DNA of 19,334 nt, from positions 1 through 19,334 of the forward strand of contig JAITBC010000124.1 in assembly GCA_031283785.1 (NCBI GenBank), in the 5' to 3' direction. Made by a program: the position numbers and the translations under genes. A model generated the notes under the pieces. That model saw nothing but the letters and a program-made list of their open reading frames with translations. It was not told the DNA's origin and did not search any database. This document shows, one piece after another, positions 1 through 6,972 of the stretch; position 1 is the first letter of the stretch, and every line of letters starts with the position of its first letter. The DNA is from Tannerella sp. (GTDB taxonomy: Bacteria > Bacteroidota > Bacteroidia > Bacteroidales > Tannerellaceae).

Positions 1-156
1 GGCGAGGTTTCGGTCAGGGAAATAAGTTTGGTTGTAAGCTGTAATTTTGTGCGGCAAAAAATGATCGGCGCTATTACGGAGATGATAAAGAGAACAACGC
101 CGAAATCAATGCAGGACCCTGCACTTAGTAAATGCGTAGTTGATGTTATGTATTGA
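1..156 (+). CDS. C-terminal fragment of an unidentified protein
   Basis: Frame 1 is open from the left edge to a TGA at 154-156, giving the last 51 residues of a protein whose start lies outside the window. The fragment begins GEVSVREISLVVSCNF and ends CVVDVMY. It contains an alternating hydrophobic stretch (ISLVVSCNF) that could be a beta strand, followed by a probable helix (RQKMIGAITEMIKR). I do not recognise a family. The gene would converge on the minus-strand gene at 195-419. Coding status rests only on the open frame and reasonable codon use. The minus strand over the same interval has no ATG-started frame of note, so the plus-strand reading is preferred but uncertain. Confidence 0.4.
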   Translation, partial: GEVSVREISLVVSCNFVRQKMIGAITEMIKRTTPKSMQDPALSKCVVDVMY

Positions 157-194
157 TTTGCAGTAAACTATGGCCGTGCTCCGGCGTTGACTGC

Positions 195-419
195 TCAATC
201 TTTAATCTCTACGTAATCGACATATTCTCCTTCATTTTCGGATATTTTTTTCTTCTTTGGCGGAGATTTTTGCGTGCAAGATGACGAAGGCGCCTCTCTT
301 TTTTGTTGCGATGAATTTTTTTGCTGCGAAGGACTGCCGAACAGGAATCTTAAGATCGTACGCAACAAAAACGGAATTACAAAGAAGATAATAAATAATA
401 TAGATAAAAATTTCGTCAT
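195..419 (-). CDS. Small membrane protein, DUF4834-like
   Basis: This is a 74-residue protein. Residues about 4-27 form one strongly hydrophobic segment (FLSILFIIFFVIPFLLRTIL) followed by RFLFG. A polar linker rich in Gln, Ser and Lys comes next, then an acidic tail NEGEYVDYVEIKD. Short proteins with a hydrophobic N-terminus and a conserved terminal EGEYVD(Y/F) motif are found widely in Bacteroidota as DUF4834; their function is not known. The protein should be anchored in the inner membrane with its tail on one side; I cannot fix the orientation, although the Arg and Lys after the segment favour a cytoplasmic tail. It has its own likely promoter (444-475) and converges with the gene fragment at 1-156. 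The assignment is by motif recall, without a search. Confidence 0.7.
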   Translation of the reverse strand: MTKFLSILFIIFFVIPFLLRTILRFLFGSPSQQKNSSQQKREAPSSSCTQKSPPKKKKISENEGEYVDYVEIKD

Positions 420-443
420 ATCAGTCTATTGAATAATCGCTGA

Positions 444-475
444 CAAAATTACATGAATATCTTAAGATTTCCAAG
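444..475 (-). promoter_or_regulatory. Bacteroidota-type promoter for the DUF4834-like gene
   Basis: On the minus strand TAATTTTG (451 down to 444) matches the -7 consensus TAnnTTTG. CTTG (475 down to 472) is a three-of-four match to the -33 TTTG, with a 20-base spacer. The predicted start is near 437, giving a leader of under 20 bases before the ATG at 419. Confidence 0.5.
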
Positions 476-486
476 CGCGTGAGATG

Positions 487-520
487 AAAAAAGTTTTTTT
501 ACGGAGAGAACTCGTCTCCG
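487..520 (-). terminator. Weak candidate terminator downstream of uxaA
   Basis: Read on the minus strand, a 6-bp stem CGGAGA/TCTCCG with a 7-base loop (520 down to 502) is followed by TAAAAAAAC and then a run of six T. The T run begins about nine bases after the stem, further than usual, so this is only a weak candidate for ending the uxaBA transcript. Nothing better is visible between 420 and 607. Confidence 0.3.
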
Positions 521-543
521 ATGGACCTGCCATTCTCCGATGG
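515..543. repeat. Pair of 10-bp direct repeats TCTCCGATGG
   Basis: TCTCCGATGG occurs at 515-524 and again, unchanged, at 534-543, a period of 19 bases. The first copy shares bases with the stem at 502-520. The second copy sits in a short hairpin GCCAT-TCTCCG-ATGGC. The pair lies in the 188-base gap between uxaA and the DUF4834-like gene, upstream of the latter's promoter. The two copies could be tandem protein sites or a local duplication. Confidence 0.6.
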
Positions 544-607
544 CGTATATGCATGACAACCTTTTTATCCCGAAGCGGAGTTATGCGATATGATGTACCA
601 AGTTGGG

Positions 608-2143
608 TTAAAGTGTTATCCCTGTTTTGAAGATGGCGATTTCGCGGTATCCTTTCTTTTCGTTTTGAGTTGGTTTTCCGTCTGCAATGCCGGTTACGAA
701 AGTAATGAAACGTTCTGCAAGCGAGGCTGTCGTTTCGCCTTCTACCAGCGTTCCGGCATTAAAATCTATCCATCCCGGCTTATGTTCCGCCAGTCGGGTA
801 TTGGTAGAGATTTTTGCTGTGGGAACAAATGTTCCGAAAGGAGTGCCGCGCCCTGTCGTGAAAAGAATCACATGGCATCCCGAGGCGGCCAGCGCCGTAG
901 TGGCTACCAGGTCATTGCCGGGAGCGGAAAGTAATGACAGTCCGTTCTCTTTGATCCTGTCGCCGTAACGGAGTACGTCTTTCACGGCGGAACTCCCTGA
1001 CTTCTGCGTGCATCCCAGCGATTTCTCCTCCAGCGTAGATATGCCGCCGGCTTTATTTCCCGGCGACGGATTTTCGTAAACAGGCTGATTATTCAAAATG
1101 AAATAGTTTTTAAAATCATTTATCATGGCAACCGTCTTATCAAACAAGTCGCTTGTGTCGCAACGATTCATCAGTATCGTCTCCGCGCCGAACATTTCAG
1201 GCACTTCCGTTAATACGGTGCAGCCTCCCTGTGCAACAAGAAAATCCGAGAACACGCCGAGCAACGGGTTTGCCGTAATACCGGAAAAACCGTCGGAGCC
1301 GCCGCATTTAAGGCCGACCCGTAGCTCTCCGAAGGGTATATCTTCACGTTTGTCGGCCGAAACCGCTGCATAAAGCTCACGGAGAATCGTCATTCCTTCT
1401 TCATATTCATCATCAACATGCTGAGCTACCATGAAACGCACTCTTTCCTTATCGTATCCGCCCAGGAACTCACGAAAAGCATCCGGTTGATTATTTTCAC
1501 ATCCAAGCCCTATAACAAGAACGGCTCCTGCATTCGGATGTTTCACCATATTCCTTAAAATCTTGCGGGTATTCTCATGGTCATCGCCTAACTGCGAACA
1601 TCCGTAATTATGCGGAAAAGCGACGATCGCGTCCACTCCTCCTGTTTCGTCAAATGTCTCCCTGCTATCCGTGCATCCTGTTTCCGCCCTTAACGCTTCG
1701 GCAAGCCGGGCAACGATTCCATTGACGCATCCTACCGCAGGTATTATCCATATTTCATTACGTATACCGACATCGCCGTTCTTGCGACGGTATCCTTTGA
1801 ACGTCAAGTCCCGCTTCTCCATAAGAGCGGGAACGGCTACCGGAGCATACGTATAATCCAAAAGACCTTCCAGATTTGTTTTTATATTTTTTTCGCTGAC
1901 AAGCGAACCTTTCGAGATTTCTTTCATTGCATGACCGATAGGTGCTCCGTATTTTATTATATTATCGCCGACTGCAAAATCACGTAATGCGATCTTATGT
2001 CCTGCAGGTATTTCTTCCTTCGCCACAACAATATTTTCCCCAGCCGGCGGCGCACCCTCCGCACACGACAACGTCATCCCCGCAGACAGACGTCGTATCG
2101 CTACCGCTACATTATCTAAGGGATTGATTTGTATGTGATCCAT
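608..2143 (-). CDS. uxaA: Altronate dehydratase (UxaA)
   Basis: The 511-residue product fits full-length UxaA, which removes water from D-altronate to give 2-keto-3-deoxy-D-gluconate in cytoplasmic hexuronate catabolism and needs Fe2+ or Mn2+ in characterised enzymes. Residues about 10-95 look like the SAF domain (VAKEEIPAGHKIALRDF then GHAMKEISKGSLV). The rest matches the UxaA/GarD dehydratase domain, with family-like segments RNEIWIIPAVGCVNG, AFPHNYGCSQLGDDH, VIGLGCENNQ and LKCGGSDGFSGITANP. The conserved His and Cys residues in these stretches suit metal binding. The ATG at 2143 lies 15 bases after the uxaB stop, so the two are surely cotranscribed. A product of uxaB is the substrate here. 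No 2-keto-3-deoxygluconate kinase or uronate isomerase gene is present in the window. Confidence 0.95.
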   Translation of the reverse strand: MDHIQINPLDNVAVAIRRLSAGMTLSCAEGAPPAGENIVVAKEEIPAGHKIALRDFAVGDNIIKYGAPIGHAMKEISKGSLVSEKNIKTNLEGLLDYTYAPVAVPALMEKRDLTFKGYRRKNGDVGIRNEIWIIPAVGCVNGIVARLAEALRAETGCTDSRETFDETGGVDAIVAFPHNYGCSQLGDDHENTRKILRNMVKHPNAGAVLVIGLGCENNQPDAFREFLGGYDKERVRFMVAQHVDDEYEEGMTILRELYAAVSADKREDIPFGELRVGLKCGGSDGFSGITANPLLGVFSDFLVAQGGCTVLTEVPEMFGAETILMNRCDTSDLFDKTVAMINDFKNYFILNNQPVYENPSPGNKAGGISTLEEKSLGCTQKSGSSAVKDVLRYGDRIKENGLSLLSAPGNDLVATTALAASGCHVILFTTGRGTPFGTFVPTAKISTNTRLAEHKPGWIDFNAGTLVEGETTASLAERFITFVTGIADGKPTQNEKKGYREIAIFKTGITL

Positions 2144-2158
2144 AATTATACTGGATAA

Positions 2159-3607
2159 TTAACAGTGGATAATGAGATCGTTAATTACGTTTATCATTCC
2201 GTTTTCCTTTATATCATCCAGGTAAGAGACGACCATGTCGGTAAGTCCGGAGATTTTATTCAAGTCTTCATCCCAGATGAACGTTGCAGCCAATACGCCT
2301 TCGGCGACTTCCCGTGTAGTACCTGTCGCCCACAATGATTTGAGGAGTTCCGTTATTTCTGGAGCATCGGCAGGAGTAATTTCCGCTCCGTCGGCGCGCT
2401 TGCCGCCTTTATAATAGATTATGATTGCGGCAAGGCCAAGAACAAGTCCCCGCGGCAGTTCGCCTTTGCGCTCGAGACAGGTTTTCAGTCCCGGAAGGTC
2501 GCGTGTCTTGTATTTAGGGAAAGAATTAAGCATAATTGACGTCACCTGATGGTCTATAAAAGGATTGTTAAAACGATCCAGTACATCGTCGGCAAATTTC
2601 TCCAGTTCGTCTTTCGGAAGGTTCAGCGTCTCCATCAGTTCTTCAAATATCACTTTACGGATATACTCTCCTGTCACTTTGTGCCGGCATGCGTCGCGGA
2701 CAATATCGATTCCGGCAAGGTATGCGACTGGCGAAAGCACCGTATGAGGGCCGTTCAACAACGTTACTTTTCGCTCGTGGTAAGGTTCTTCGGAGGGCAC
2801 AAAGAGCACATTAAGGCCTGCTTTGTCCGCCGGAAATTCTTCTGCAACCGTTTGTGGCGCTTCTATCACCCACAAATGAAAGATTTCGCCCTGTACGACC
2901 ATATTATCACGATAACCTGTTTTTTCCTGTATCGCCGCTATATCTTTACGGGGGAAACCCGGTACAATCCGGTCTACGAGTGTTGCATAAACGCCGCATG
3001 CTTCCGTAAACCAACGTTTGAATGTCTCACCCAGGTTCCACAGTTCGATATACCGGCATATTGTTTCTTTCAGTTTATGACCGTTGAGGAAAATCAGTTC
3101 GCACGGGAATATAATGAGTCCTTTCGTCCTGTCGCCGTCAAAAGTTTTGAAACGATGATATAACAACTGCGTCAGTTTGCCGGGATACGATGATGCGGGA
3201 GTATCCGTAAGTCTGGATGACGGGTCGAACGCAATACCGGCCTCTGTCGTATTTGAGATGACAAAACGTATTTCGGGCTGTTCCGCCAGTTTCAGGAAAG
3301 CATCATAATCGGTATACGGGTTAAGCGCACGACTAATCACATCGATCAGCGTAAGGCTATTCACCGTCTCGCCGCCGTCCAGCCCCTGAAGATTAACATG
3401 ATACAGGCAATCCTGATTGTTAAGCATGTCGATCATACCTTTCTCTATCGGCTGTACAATAACGACACTGCTGTTAAAATCCGTTTTCTCGTTCATATTA
3501 TAAACAATCCAGTCAGCAAATGCGCGAAGGAAATTTCCTTCGCCGAACTGGATGATACGTTCCGGACGAATCCGTTTCACTGCTGTTTCCCTGTTTAACT
3601 CTCTCAT
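2159..3607 (-). CDS. uxaB: Tagaturonate reductase (UxaB)
   Basis: This 482-residue protein belongs to the mannitol dehydrogenase family. It is best read as UxaB, which uses NADH to reduce D-tagaturonate to D-altronate on the galacturonate route. The N-terminus carries the nucleotide-binding loop FGEGNFLRAF (residues 21-30). The family's catalytic Lys-x4-Asn-x2-His pattern is present as KVTLLNGPH, with K280, N285 and H288. The length is normal for UxaB (about 480), and adjacency to uxaA supports tagaturonate over fructuronate (UxuB) as substrate. It is the first gene of the operon, with a leader of roughly 115 bases from the proposed promoter at 3732-3763. A 6-bp inverted repeat (2144-2160) overlaps its stop codon. 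No regulator gene is adjacent. Confidence 0.94.
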   Translation of the reverse strand: MRELNRETAVKRIRPERIIQFGEGNFLRAFADWIVYNMNEKTDFNSSVVIVQPIEKGMIDMLNNQDCLYHVNLQGLDGGETVNSLTLIDVISRALNPYTDYDAFLKLAEQPEIRFVISNTTEAGIAFDPSSRLTDTPASSYPGKLTQLLYHRFKTFDGDRTKGLIIFPCELIFLNGHKLKETICRYIELWNLGETFKRWFTEACGVYATLVDRIVPGFPRKDIAAIQEKTGYRDNMVVQGEIFHLWVIEAPQTVAEEFPADKAGLNVLFVPSEEPYHERKVTLLNGPHTVLSPVAYLAGIDIVRDACRHKVTGEYIRKVIFEELMETLNLPKDELEKFADDVLDRFNNPFIDHQVTSIMLNSFPKYKTRDLPGLKTCLERKGELPRGLVLGLAAIIIYYKGGKRADGAEITPADAPEITELLKSLWATGTTREVAEGVLAATFIWDEDLNKISGLTDMVVSYLDDIKENGMINVINDLIIHC

Positions 3608-3731
3608 GCGTTTCTTTATATTATTATTTATATTTCGTCAAAAAAACCGGATATTGTGTTCCGGCGTCTCCCTCTATAAAAAGACGGGTCTGCGATTATT
3701 TTTAAAAACGCAATCCCCAAATCCGCCCCGG

Positions 3732-3763
3732 CAAATATACATAAAAGTTTTCACATATACACA
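3732..3763 (-). promoter_or_regulatory. Bacteroidota-type promoter for uxaBA
   Basis: On the minus strand TATATTTG (3739 down to 3732) is a full match to TAnnTTTG. TGTG (3763 down to 3760) is a three-of-four match to the -33 TTTG, 20 bases upstream. Transcription would start near 3725. The region 3608-3910 has no gene and holds this promoter and the divergent rpmH promoter; otherwise I see only AT-rich leader sequence. Confidence 0.55.
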
Positions 3764-3801
3764 GACCCATAAAAAAAGATTTAACCCATTACACCTCGAA
3801 T

Positions 3802-3832
3802 TTTGTTATTTCAAAAAAAACACCTACCTTTG
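3802..3832 (+). promoter_or_regulatory. Strong Bacteroidota promoter for rpmH
   Basis: TTTG at 3802-3805 and TACCTTTG at 3825-3832 match both halves of the Bacteroidota primary-sigma promoter exactly, with a 19-base spacer. The predicted start is at about 3839. This is the best promoter in the window, as expected for a ribosomal protein gene. Confidence 0.8.
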
Positions 3833-3837
3833 CGACC

Positions 3838-3861
3838 GGGTTGGCTTATTAAGCCCAATCC
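3838..3861 (+). other. Hairpin at the 5' end of the rpmH transcript
   Basis: GGGTTGGCTT (3838-3847), loop ATT, then AAGCCCAATCC (3851-3861) can fold into a stem of ten pairs with one G-T pair and a single bulged base. It begins almost at the predicted transcription start. There is no T run after it, so it is not a terminator. It could protect the 5' end of the mRNA or mediate control of L34 synthesis; both roles are inferred. Confidence 0.5.
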
Positions 3862-3910
3862 GAAAAAATAACTTGCAGAGTAATATAATAACAGTAAAAA
3901 CAGATAGAAG

Positions 3911-4063
3911 ATGAAAAGAACATTTCAACCCTCTAATCGCAAGAGAAAAAACAAACACGGATTTCGCGAGCGTATGGCCACGTCCAACGGTCGCAGAGTG
4001 CTTGCCGCTCGTCGTGCAAAAGGTCGTGCAAAACTGACGGTATCCGACGAATACACGGTTTAA
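3911..4063 (+). CDS. rpmH: 50S ribosomal protein L34 (RpmH)
   Basis: The product is 50 residues, [18 protein letters not shown] followed by [20 protein letters not shown] and a short tail ending in EYTV. The L34 signature ([11 protein letters not shown]...HGFR.RM.T..GR.VL..RR.KGR) is complete. It is a very basic component of the large ribosomal subunit. The gene has its own strong promoter at 3802-3832 and a leader of about 70 bases. dnaA and rnpA, its neighbours in many phyla, are not beside it, which is usual in Bacteroidota. Its closeness to the PASTA, rluD and ddl genes may allow readthrough, although a hairpin lies in between at 4101-4132. Confidence 0.98.
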   Translation: MKRTFQPSNRKRKNKHGFRERMATSNGRRVLAARRAKGRAKLTVSDEYTV

Positions 4064-4100
4064 AAAAAAAGACGCCTTGCGCGTGACCTCCGTATAATAG

Positions 4101-4132
4101 AAGCAAGAGCCTCCTTACTGAGACTTTTGCTT
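4101..4132 (+). other. Stem-loop between rpmH and the PASTA gene
   Basis: AAGCAAGAG (4101-4109) pairs with CTTTTGCTT (4124-4132) with one G-T pair. After a single mismatch the inner CTC/GAG (4111-4113, 4120-4122) pairs too, leaving a six-base loop. The sequence after it (TGTTGGTATA) has no T run, so it is a poor Rho-independent terminator. It may be a weak attenuator, a processing site, or the 3' end of a short rpmH mRNA. Confidence 0.4.
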
Positions 4133-4178
4133 TGTTGGTATATAAAAATAAATACAAACGTCGTGTAAAATGTATTAG

Positions 4179-4790
4179 ATGAACGCTTTTTTTTGCAAAA
4201 TATTCAGGTTGCCCGTATATGTCCATCTTCTGGCCATATTCATATGTTTATGCTTAATCATCTATATCGTGCTGAAAAGTATCGATTCGTATACGAATCA
4301 TAATCAGGGCGTCAGAATACCGGATGTAAGAGGGTTGCAGATAGAAGAAGCCGCTCCTTTCTTTGAGCGGAACAGGTTGCGGTATGTCATACTCGATTCT
4401 ATTTATTCAAAAGAAGTGCAACCGGGCGCCATTGTAGAATTGCTTCCGGAGGCGAACTCTAAAGTAAAAAAGAACCGGATCGTATATGTCACCGTAAACG
4501 CAAAAACGGAGGAGACAGCTCCTGTTCCCGATATCGCGGAACTGTCTTATCGTCAGGCTGCAGCTCTTTTAATGGCTCGAGGCTTTATTGATGTGGAGTA
4601 TAAATATGTACCCGGCGAATATCGCGATCTTACGTTGGGCGTAGAATACGAAGGCCGGATGATAAACAGCGGCATGCGTGTGCCGTTAACGGCCAAACTT
4701 GTTTTAGTAATAAGTGACGGCAATATTATTCAGAATGATTCTACCGAAAACAATATTGAAATAATCGGCGGTGATGAAAGCTGGTTTTAG
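4179..4790 (+). CDS. Membrane-anchored protein with two PASTA domains
   Basis: The 203-residue protein has a short basic N-terminus, one transmembrane segment at about residues 14-33, and then two PASTA domains at about 44-107 (starts VRIPDVRGLQIEEA) and 114-184 (starts APVPDIAELSYRQA). A 20-residue Asn- and acid-rich tail follows. PASTA domains bind peptidoglycan fragments or act as structural spacers in Ser/Thr kinases and penicillin-binding proteins of Gram-positive bacteria. Here no kinase or transpeptidase domain is attached. With the N-terminus inside, the PASTA part would face the periplasm. The gene ends two bases before rluD and lies upstream of the wall-precursor gene ddl, so a wall-related role is plausible but not shown. 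The exact function is unknown. Confidence 0.85.
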   Translation: MNAFFCKIFRLPVYVHLLAIFICLCLIIYIVLKSIDSYTNHNQGVRIPDVRGLQIEEAAPFFERNRLRYVILDSIYSKEVQPGAIVELLPEANSKVKKNRIVYVTVNAKTEETAPVPDIAELSYRQAAALLMARGFIDVEYKYVPGEYRDLTLGVEYEGRMINSGMRVPLTAKLVLVISDGNIIQNDSTENNIEIIGGDESWF

Positions 4791-4792
4791 CT

Positions 4793-5884
4793 ATGACTTA
4801 TCAGGAAGAAACAGACGATATCTTACAATACGACGATTGGTTTGAACCCGGTGATGACAGCGGTGACAAACTCTTATCCGGCGACGGGAATCAATTATAC
4901 GAACACTTTCGCTTTACGGTGGACAGAAACCAGTCGCTGTTACGCATCGATAAATTCCTTGTTGACCGGCTGATGAATACCAGCCGCAACCGTATACAGT
5001 CGGCTGCCGAAGCAAACTATATTCTGGTTAACGGAAAAGCCGTAAAAAGTAATTACCGCGTAAAGCCGCTGGACGTGATTACAATTATGATGTCGCGCCC
5101 ACGCTACGAATCGGAAATAATCCCGGAAAACATCCCCCTTAATATTGTCTATGAAGACACCGGGTTGCTTGTAGTTAACAAACCGGCCGGATTAGTTGTA
5201 CATCCCGGTCACGGGAACTATCAAGGTACGCTTGTAAACGGTCTGGCCTATTATTTTAAGGAAGATCCGCTGTACGATCCGGAAGACCCGTGCGTCGGAC
5301 TTGTTCACCGTATCGACAAAAATACCTCCGGACTTCTGGTCATTGCCAAACGTCCGGAAGCGAAAACAAACCTCTGCTCACAATTTTTCAATAAAACGAC
5401 GCAGCGCCGATATGTCGCCCTGATATGGGGAATCCCGAAAGAGACGGAGGGACGTATCGAAGGTAACATCGGACGCGACCCTCATGACAGGAAGGTTATG
5501 ACCGTATTTCCCGACGGGGAACATGGAAAACATGCCGTCACACATTACCGCGTAATAGAAAAATTCGGATATGTTTCGCTCGTTGAATGTCGGCTGGAAA
5601 CAGGAAGGACACACCAAATACGTGTGCATATGAAACATATCGGACATCCTGTTTTCAACGACGAACGATATGGGGGGGATATGATTCTCAAAGGTTTGCA
5701 GTCGTCAGGATATAAGCAGTTCATACATAATTGCCTTGAAGTTTGCCCACGACAGGCTTTACATGCCAAAACGCTCGGATTTGTACATCCGGCCACAGGC
5801 GAAGAAATGTTTTTCGACTCGGAAGTTCCCGATGATATGCAACAACTGACGGAAAGATGGAGAGACTATTACCGTCCGAAATGA
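4793..5884 (+). CDS. rluD: 23S rRNA pseudouridine synthase RluD family
   Basis: This 363-residue protein is a member of the RluA/RluD family, which converts uridines to pseudouridine in 23S rRNA (RluD modifies helix 69). Residues about 47-95 form the S4 RNA-binding domain (LLRIDKFLVDRL...VNGKAVKSNYRVKP). The catalytic domain carries the signature HRIDKNTSGLLV, with the nucleophilic Asp at 175, and ETGRTHQIRVHMKHIGHPV further on. An acidic extension of about 35 residues precedes the S4 domain; from memory this is common in Bacteroidota homologues. It starts two bases after the PASTA stop, showing translational linkage. The specific target site is assigned by family resemblance, so RluA or RluC-type specificity cannot be excluded. 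Confidence 0.9.
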   Translation: MTYQEETDDILQYDDWFEPGDDSGDKLLSGDGNQLYEHFRFTVDRNQSLLRIDKFLVDRLMNTSRNRIQSAAEANYILVNGKAVKSNYRVKPLDVITIMMSRPRYESEIIPENIPLNIVYEDTGLLVVNKPAGLVVHPGHGNYQGTLVNGLAYYFKEDPLYDPEDPCVGLVHRIDKNTSGLLVIAKRPEAKTNLCSQFFNKTTQRRYVALIWGIPKETEGRIEGNIGRDPHDRKVMTVFPDGEHGKHAVTHYRVIEKFGYVSLVECRLETGRTHQIRVHMKHIGHPVFNDERYGGDMILKGLQSSGYKQFIHNCLEVCPRQALHAKTLGFVHPATGEEMFFDSEVPDDMQQLTERWRDYYRPK

Positions 5885-5936
5885 CAAAGCTGTCGAGGAT
5901 ATATTATTATGGCAAAAACAGTTTAATTGAATAGAT

Positions 5937-6905
5937 ATGAAGAATATAGCAATTGTCGCCGGAGGCGATTCCTCCGAATATGAAGTCTCCCTGCGAAGCG
6001 CGGACGGAATACACGGTTTTATAGATAAAAATCGTTATATCCCCTATATCGTCATATTGAGAAATGGAGAATGGAAGGTCAGTCTTCCGGACGGCACAAA
6101 TCCCTGTATTGACAAAAATGATTTCAGCTTCCGGTACGGCGGGGAAAAAATAAAATTCGACTACGCATATATCACTATCCACGGTCATCCGGGCGAAGAC
6201 GGATGCCTGCAGGGCTATTTCGATATGTTGAACATGCCCTATTCGTCGTGTGGCGTACTTGCCGGAGCTTTAACATTCAACAAATACACGAACAATCAGT
6301 TTCTGAAAAGCCTTGGCTATCGTGTTGCCGCCTCCATACGTCTCTCAAAAGGACAGGTGCCTGATATGGCGGATATTACAGGTAAGTTGGGATTGCCTGT
6401 TTTCGTAAAACCCAACGACGGCGGGAGCAGCTTCGGCGTGAGTAAAGTGAAAGAAACGTCACAGTTGATGCCGGCTATCGAAAAAGCATTTGCCGAAGGA
6501 CGCGAAGTAATCATTGAAAGTTTCATGGAAGGTACGGAAGTATCCTGCGGTTGTTACAAGATAAAAAGTAAGCAGGTTGTTCTTCCGGTAACGGAAGTTG
6601 TCCCGGACAATGAGTTTTTCGATTACGACGCCAAATATAACGGCCGGGTTCGGGAAATAACGCCGGCACGCATATCAAAAGAGTTGACGGAGAAAGTGCA
6701 ACGCCAGACGCTGGAGATATACGACGTCATAGAGGCGCGTGGTATCATACGTATTGATTATATCATTCCCGGCGACAACAATCCCGTACTTCTGGAAATA
6801 AATACAACTCCAGGCATGACGGCTACCAGTTTCATCCCGCAGCAAATACGTGCTGAAGGCCTTGATATTAAAGATGTTATAACGGAAATTATAGAAGATG
6901 TATAA
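5937..6905 (+). CDS. ddl: D-alanine--D-alanine ligase (Ddl)
   Basis: The 322-residue product is a complete ATP-grasp ligase that joins two D-alanines for peptidoglycan precursors in the cytoplasm. E14 in GGDSSEYEVSL matches the catalytic Glu of the first D-Ala site. HGHPGEDGCLQGYF follows at 82-95 and the Gly/Ser loop GGSSFGVSK at 162-170. The omega loop YDAKY has K233 and Y234, the pattern of true D-Ala-D-Ala ligases rather than the vancomycin-resistance D-Ala-D-Lac type. The magnesium ligands D274, E287 and N289 keep the spacing of E. coli DdlB. The gene is 52 bases after rluD without a visible promoter, so it is probably cotranscribed. The catalytic loop has Tyr where DdlB has Arg (SEYEVS), which is a minor difference. 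Confidence 0.95.
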   Translation: MKNIAIVAGGDSSEYEVSLRSADGIHGFIDKNRYIPYIVILRNGEWKVSLPDGTNPCIDKNDFSFRYGGEKIKFDYAYITIHGHPGEDGCLQGYFDMLNMPYSSCGVLAGALTFNKYTNNQFLKSLGYRVAASIRLSKGQVPDMADITGKLGLPVFVKPNDGGSSFGVSKVKETSQLMPAIEKAFAEGREVIIESFMEGTEVSCGCYKIKSKQVVLPVTEVVPDNEFFDYDAKYNGRVREITPARISKELTEKVQRQTLEIYDVIEARGIIRIDYIIPGDNNPVLLEINTTPGMTATSFIPQQIRAEGLDIKDVITEIIEDV

Positions 6906-6923
6906 TATAAAGAAGGTTAAAAG

Positions 6924-6955
6924 TTTAATATTTTCAAATATCATTCGTATGTTTG
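6924..6955 (+). promoter_or_regulatory. Bacteroidota-type promoter for the acyltransferase-rex series
   Basis: TATGTTTG at 6948-6955 fully matches TAnnTTTG. TTTA at 6924-6927 is a three-of-four match to the -33 element, with a 20-base spacer. Transcription would start near 6962, just ahead of the ATG at 6973 (a second in-frame ATG follows at 6976). A weak Rex-like inverted sequence overlaps the -33 region at 6923-6939. Confidence 0.55.
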
Positions 6956-6972
6956 TAGTCTAACCGGTATTA

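Noticed and set aside
157..194. Possible terminator between the converging genes at the left edge
   Set aside because: Only a four-base GC stem (GCCG/CGGC) can be drawn and there is no T run on either strand.
2144..2173. Small inverted repeat and repeated TGGATAAT at the uxaB-uxaA junction
   Set aside because: The arms are only six bases and the repeat eight bases in AT-rich sequence. The genes are clearly cotranscribed, and nothing indicates a functional element.
2549..3163. Plus-strand open frame of 204 codons inside uxaB
   Set aside because: It is antisense to a well-supported gene, has a Cys-, Phe- and His-rich composition with no recognisable motif, and has no promoter.
3608..3910. Possible replication origin near rpmH
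   Set aside because: No cluster of DnaA boxes is visible and dnaA is not adjacent. The AT-rich stretch is explained by two divergent promoters.
4793..4900. Acidic N-terminal extension of RluD as a novel domain
   Set aside because: It is low-complexity and acidic, and from memory Bacteroidota RluD proteins commonly carry such a segment, so it is probably not new.
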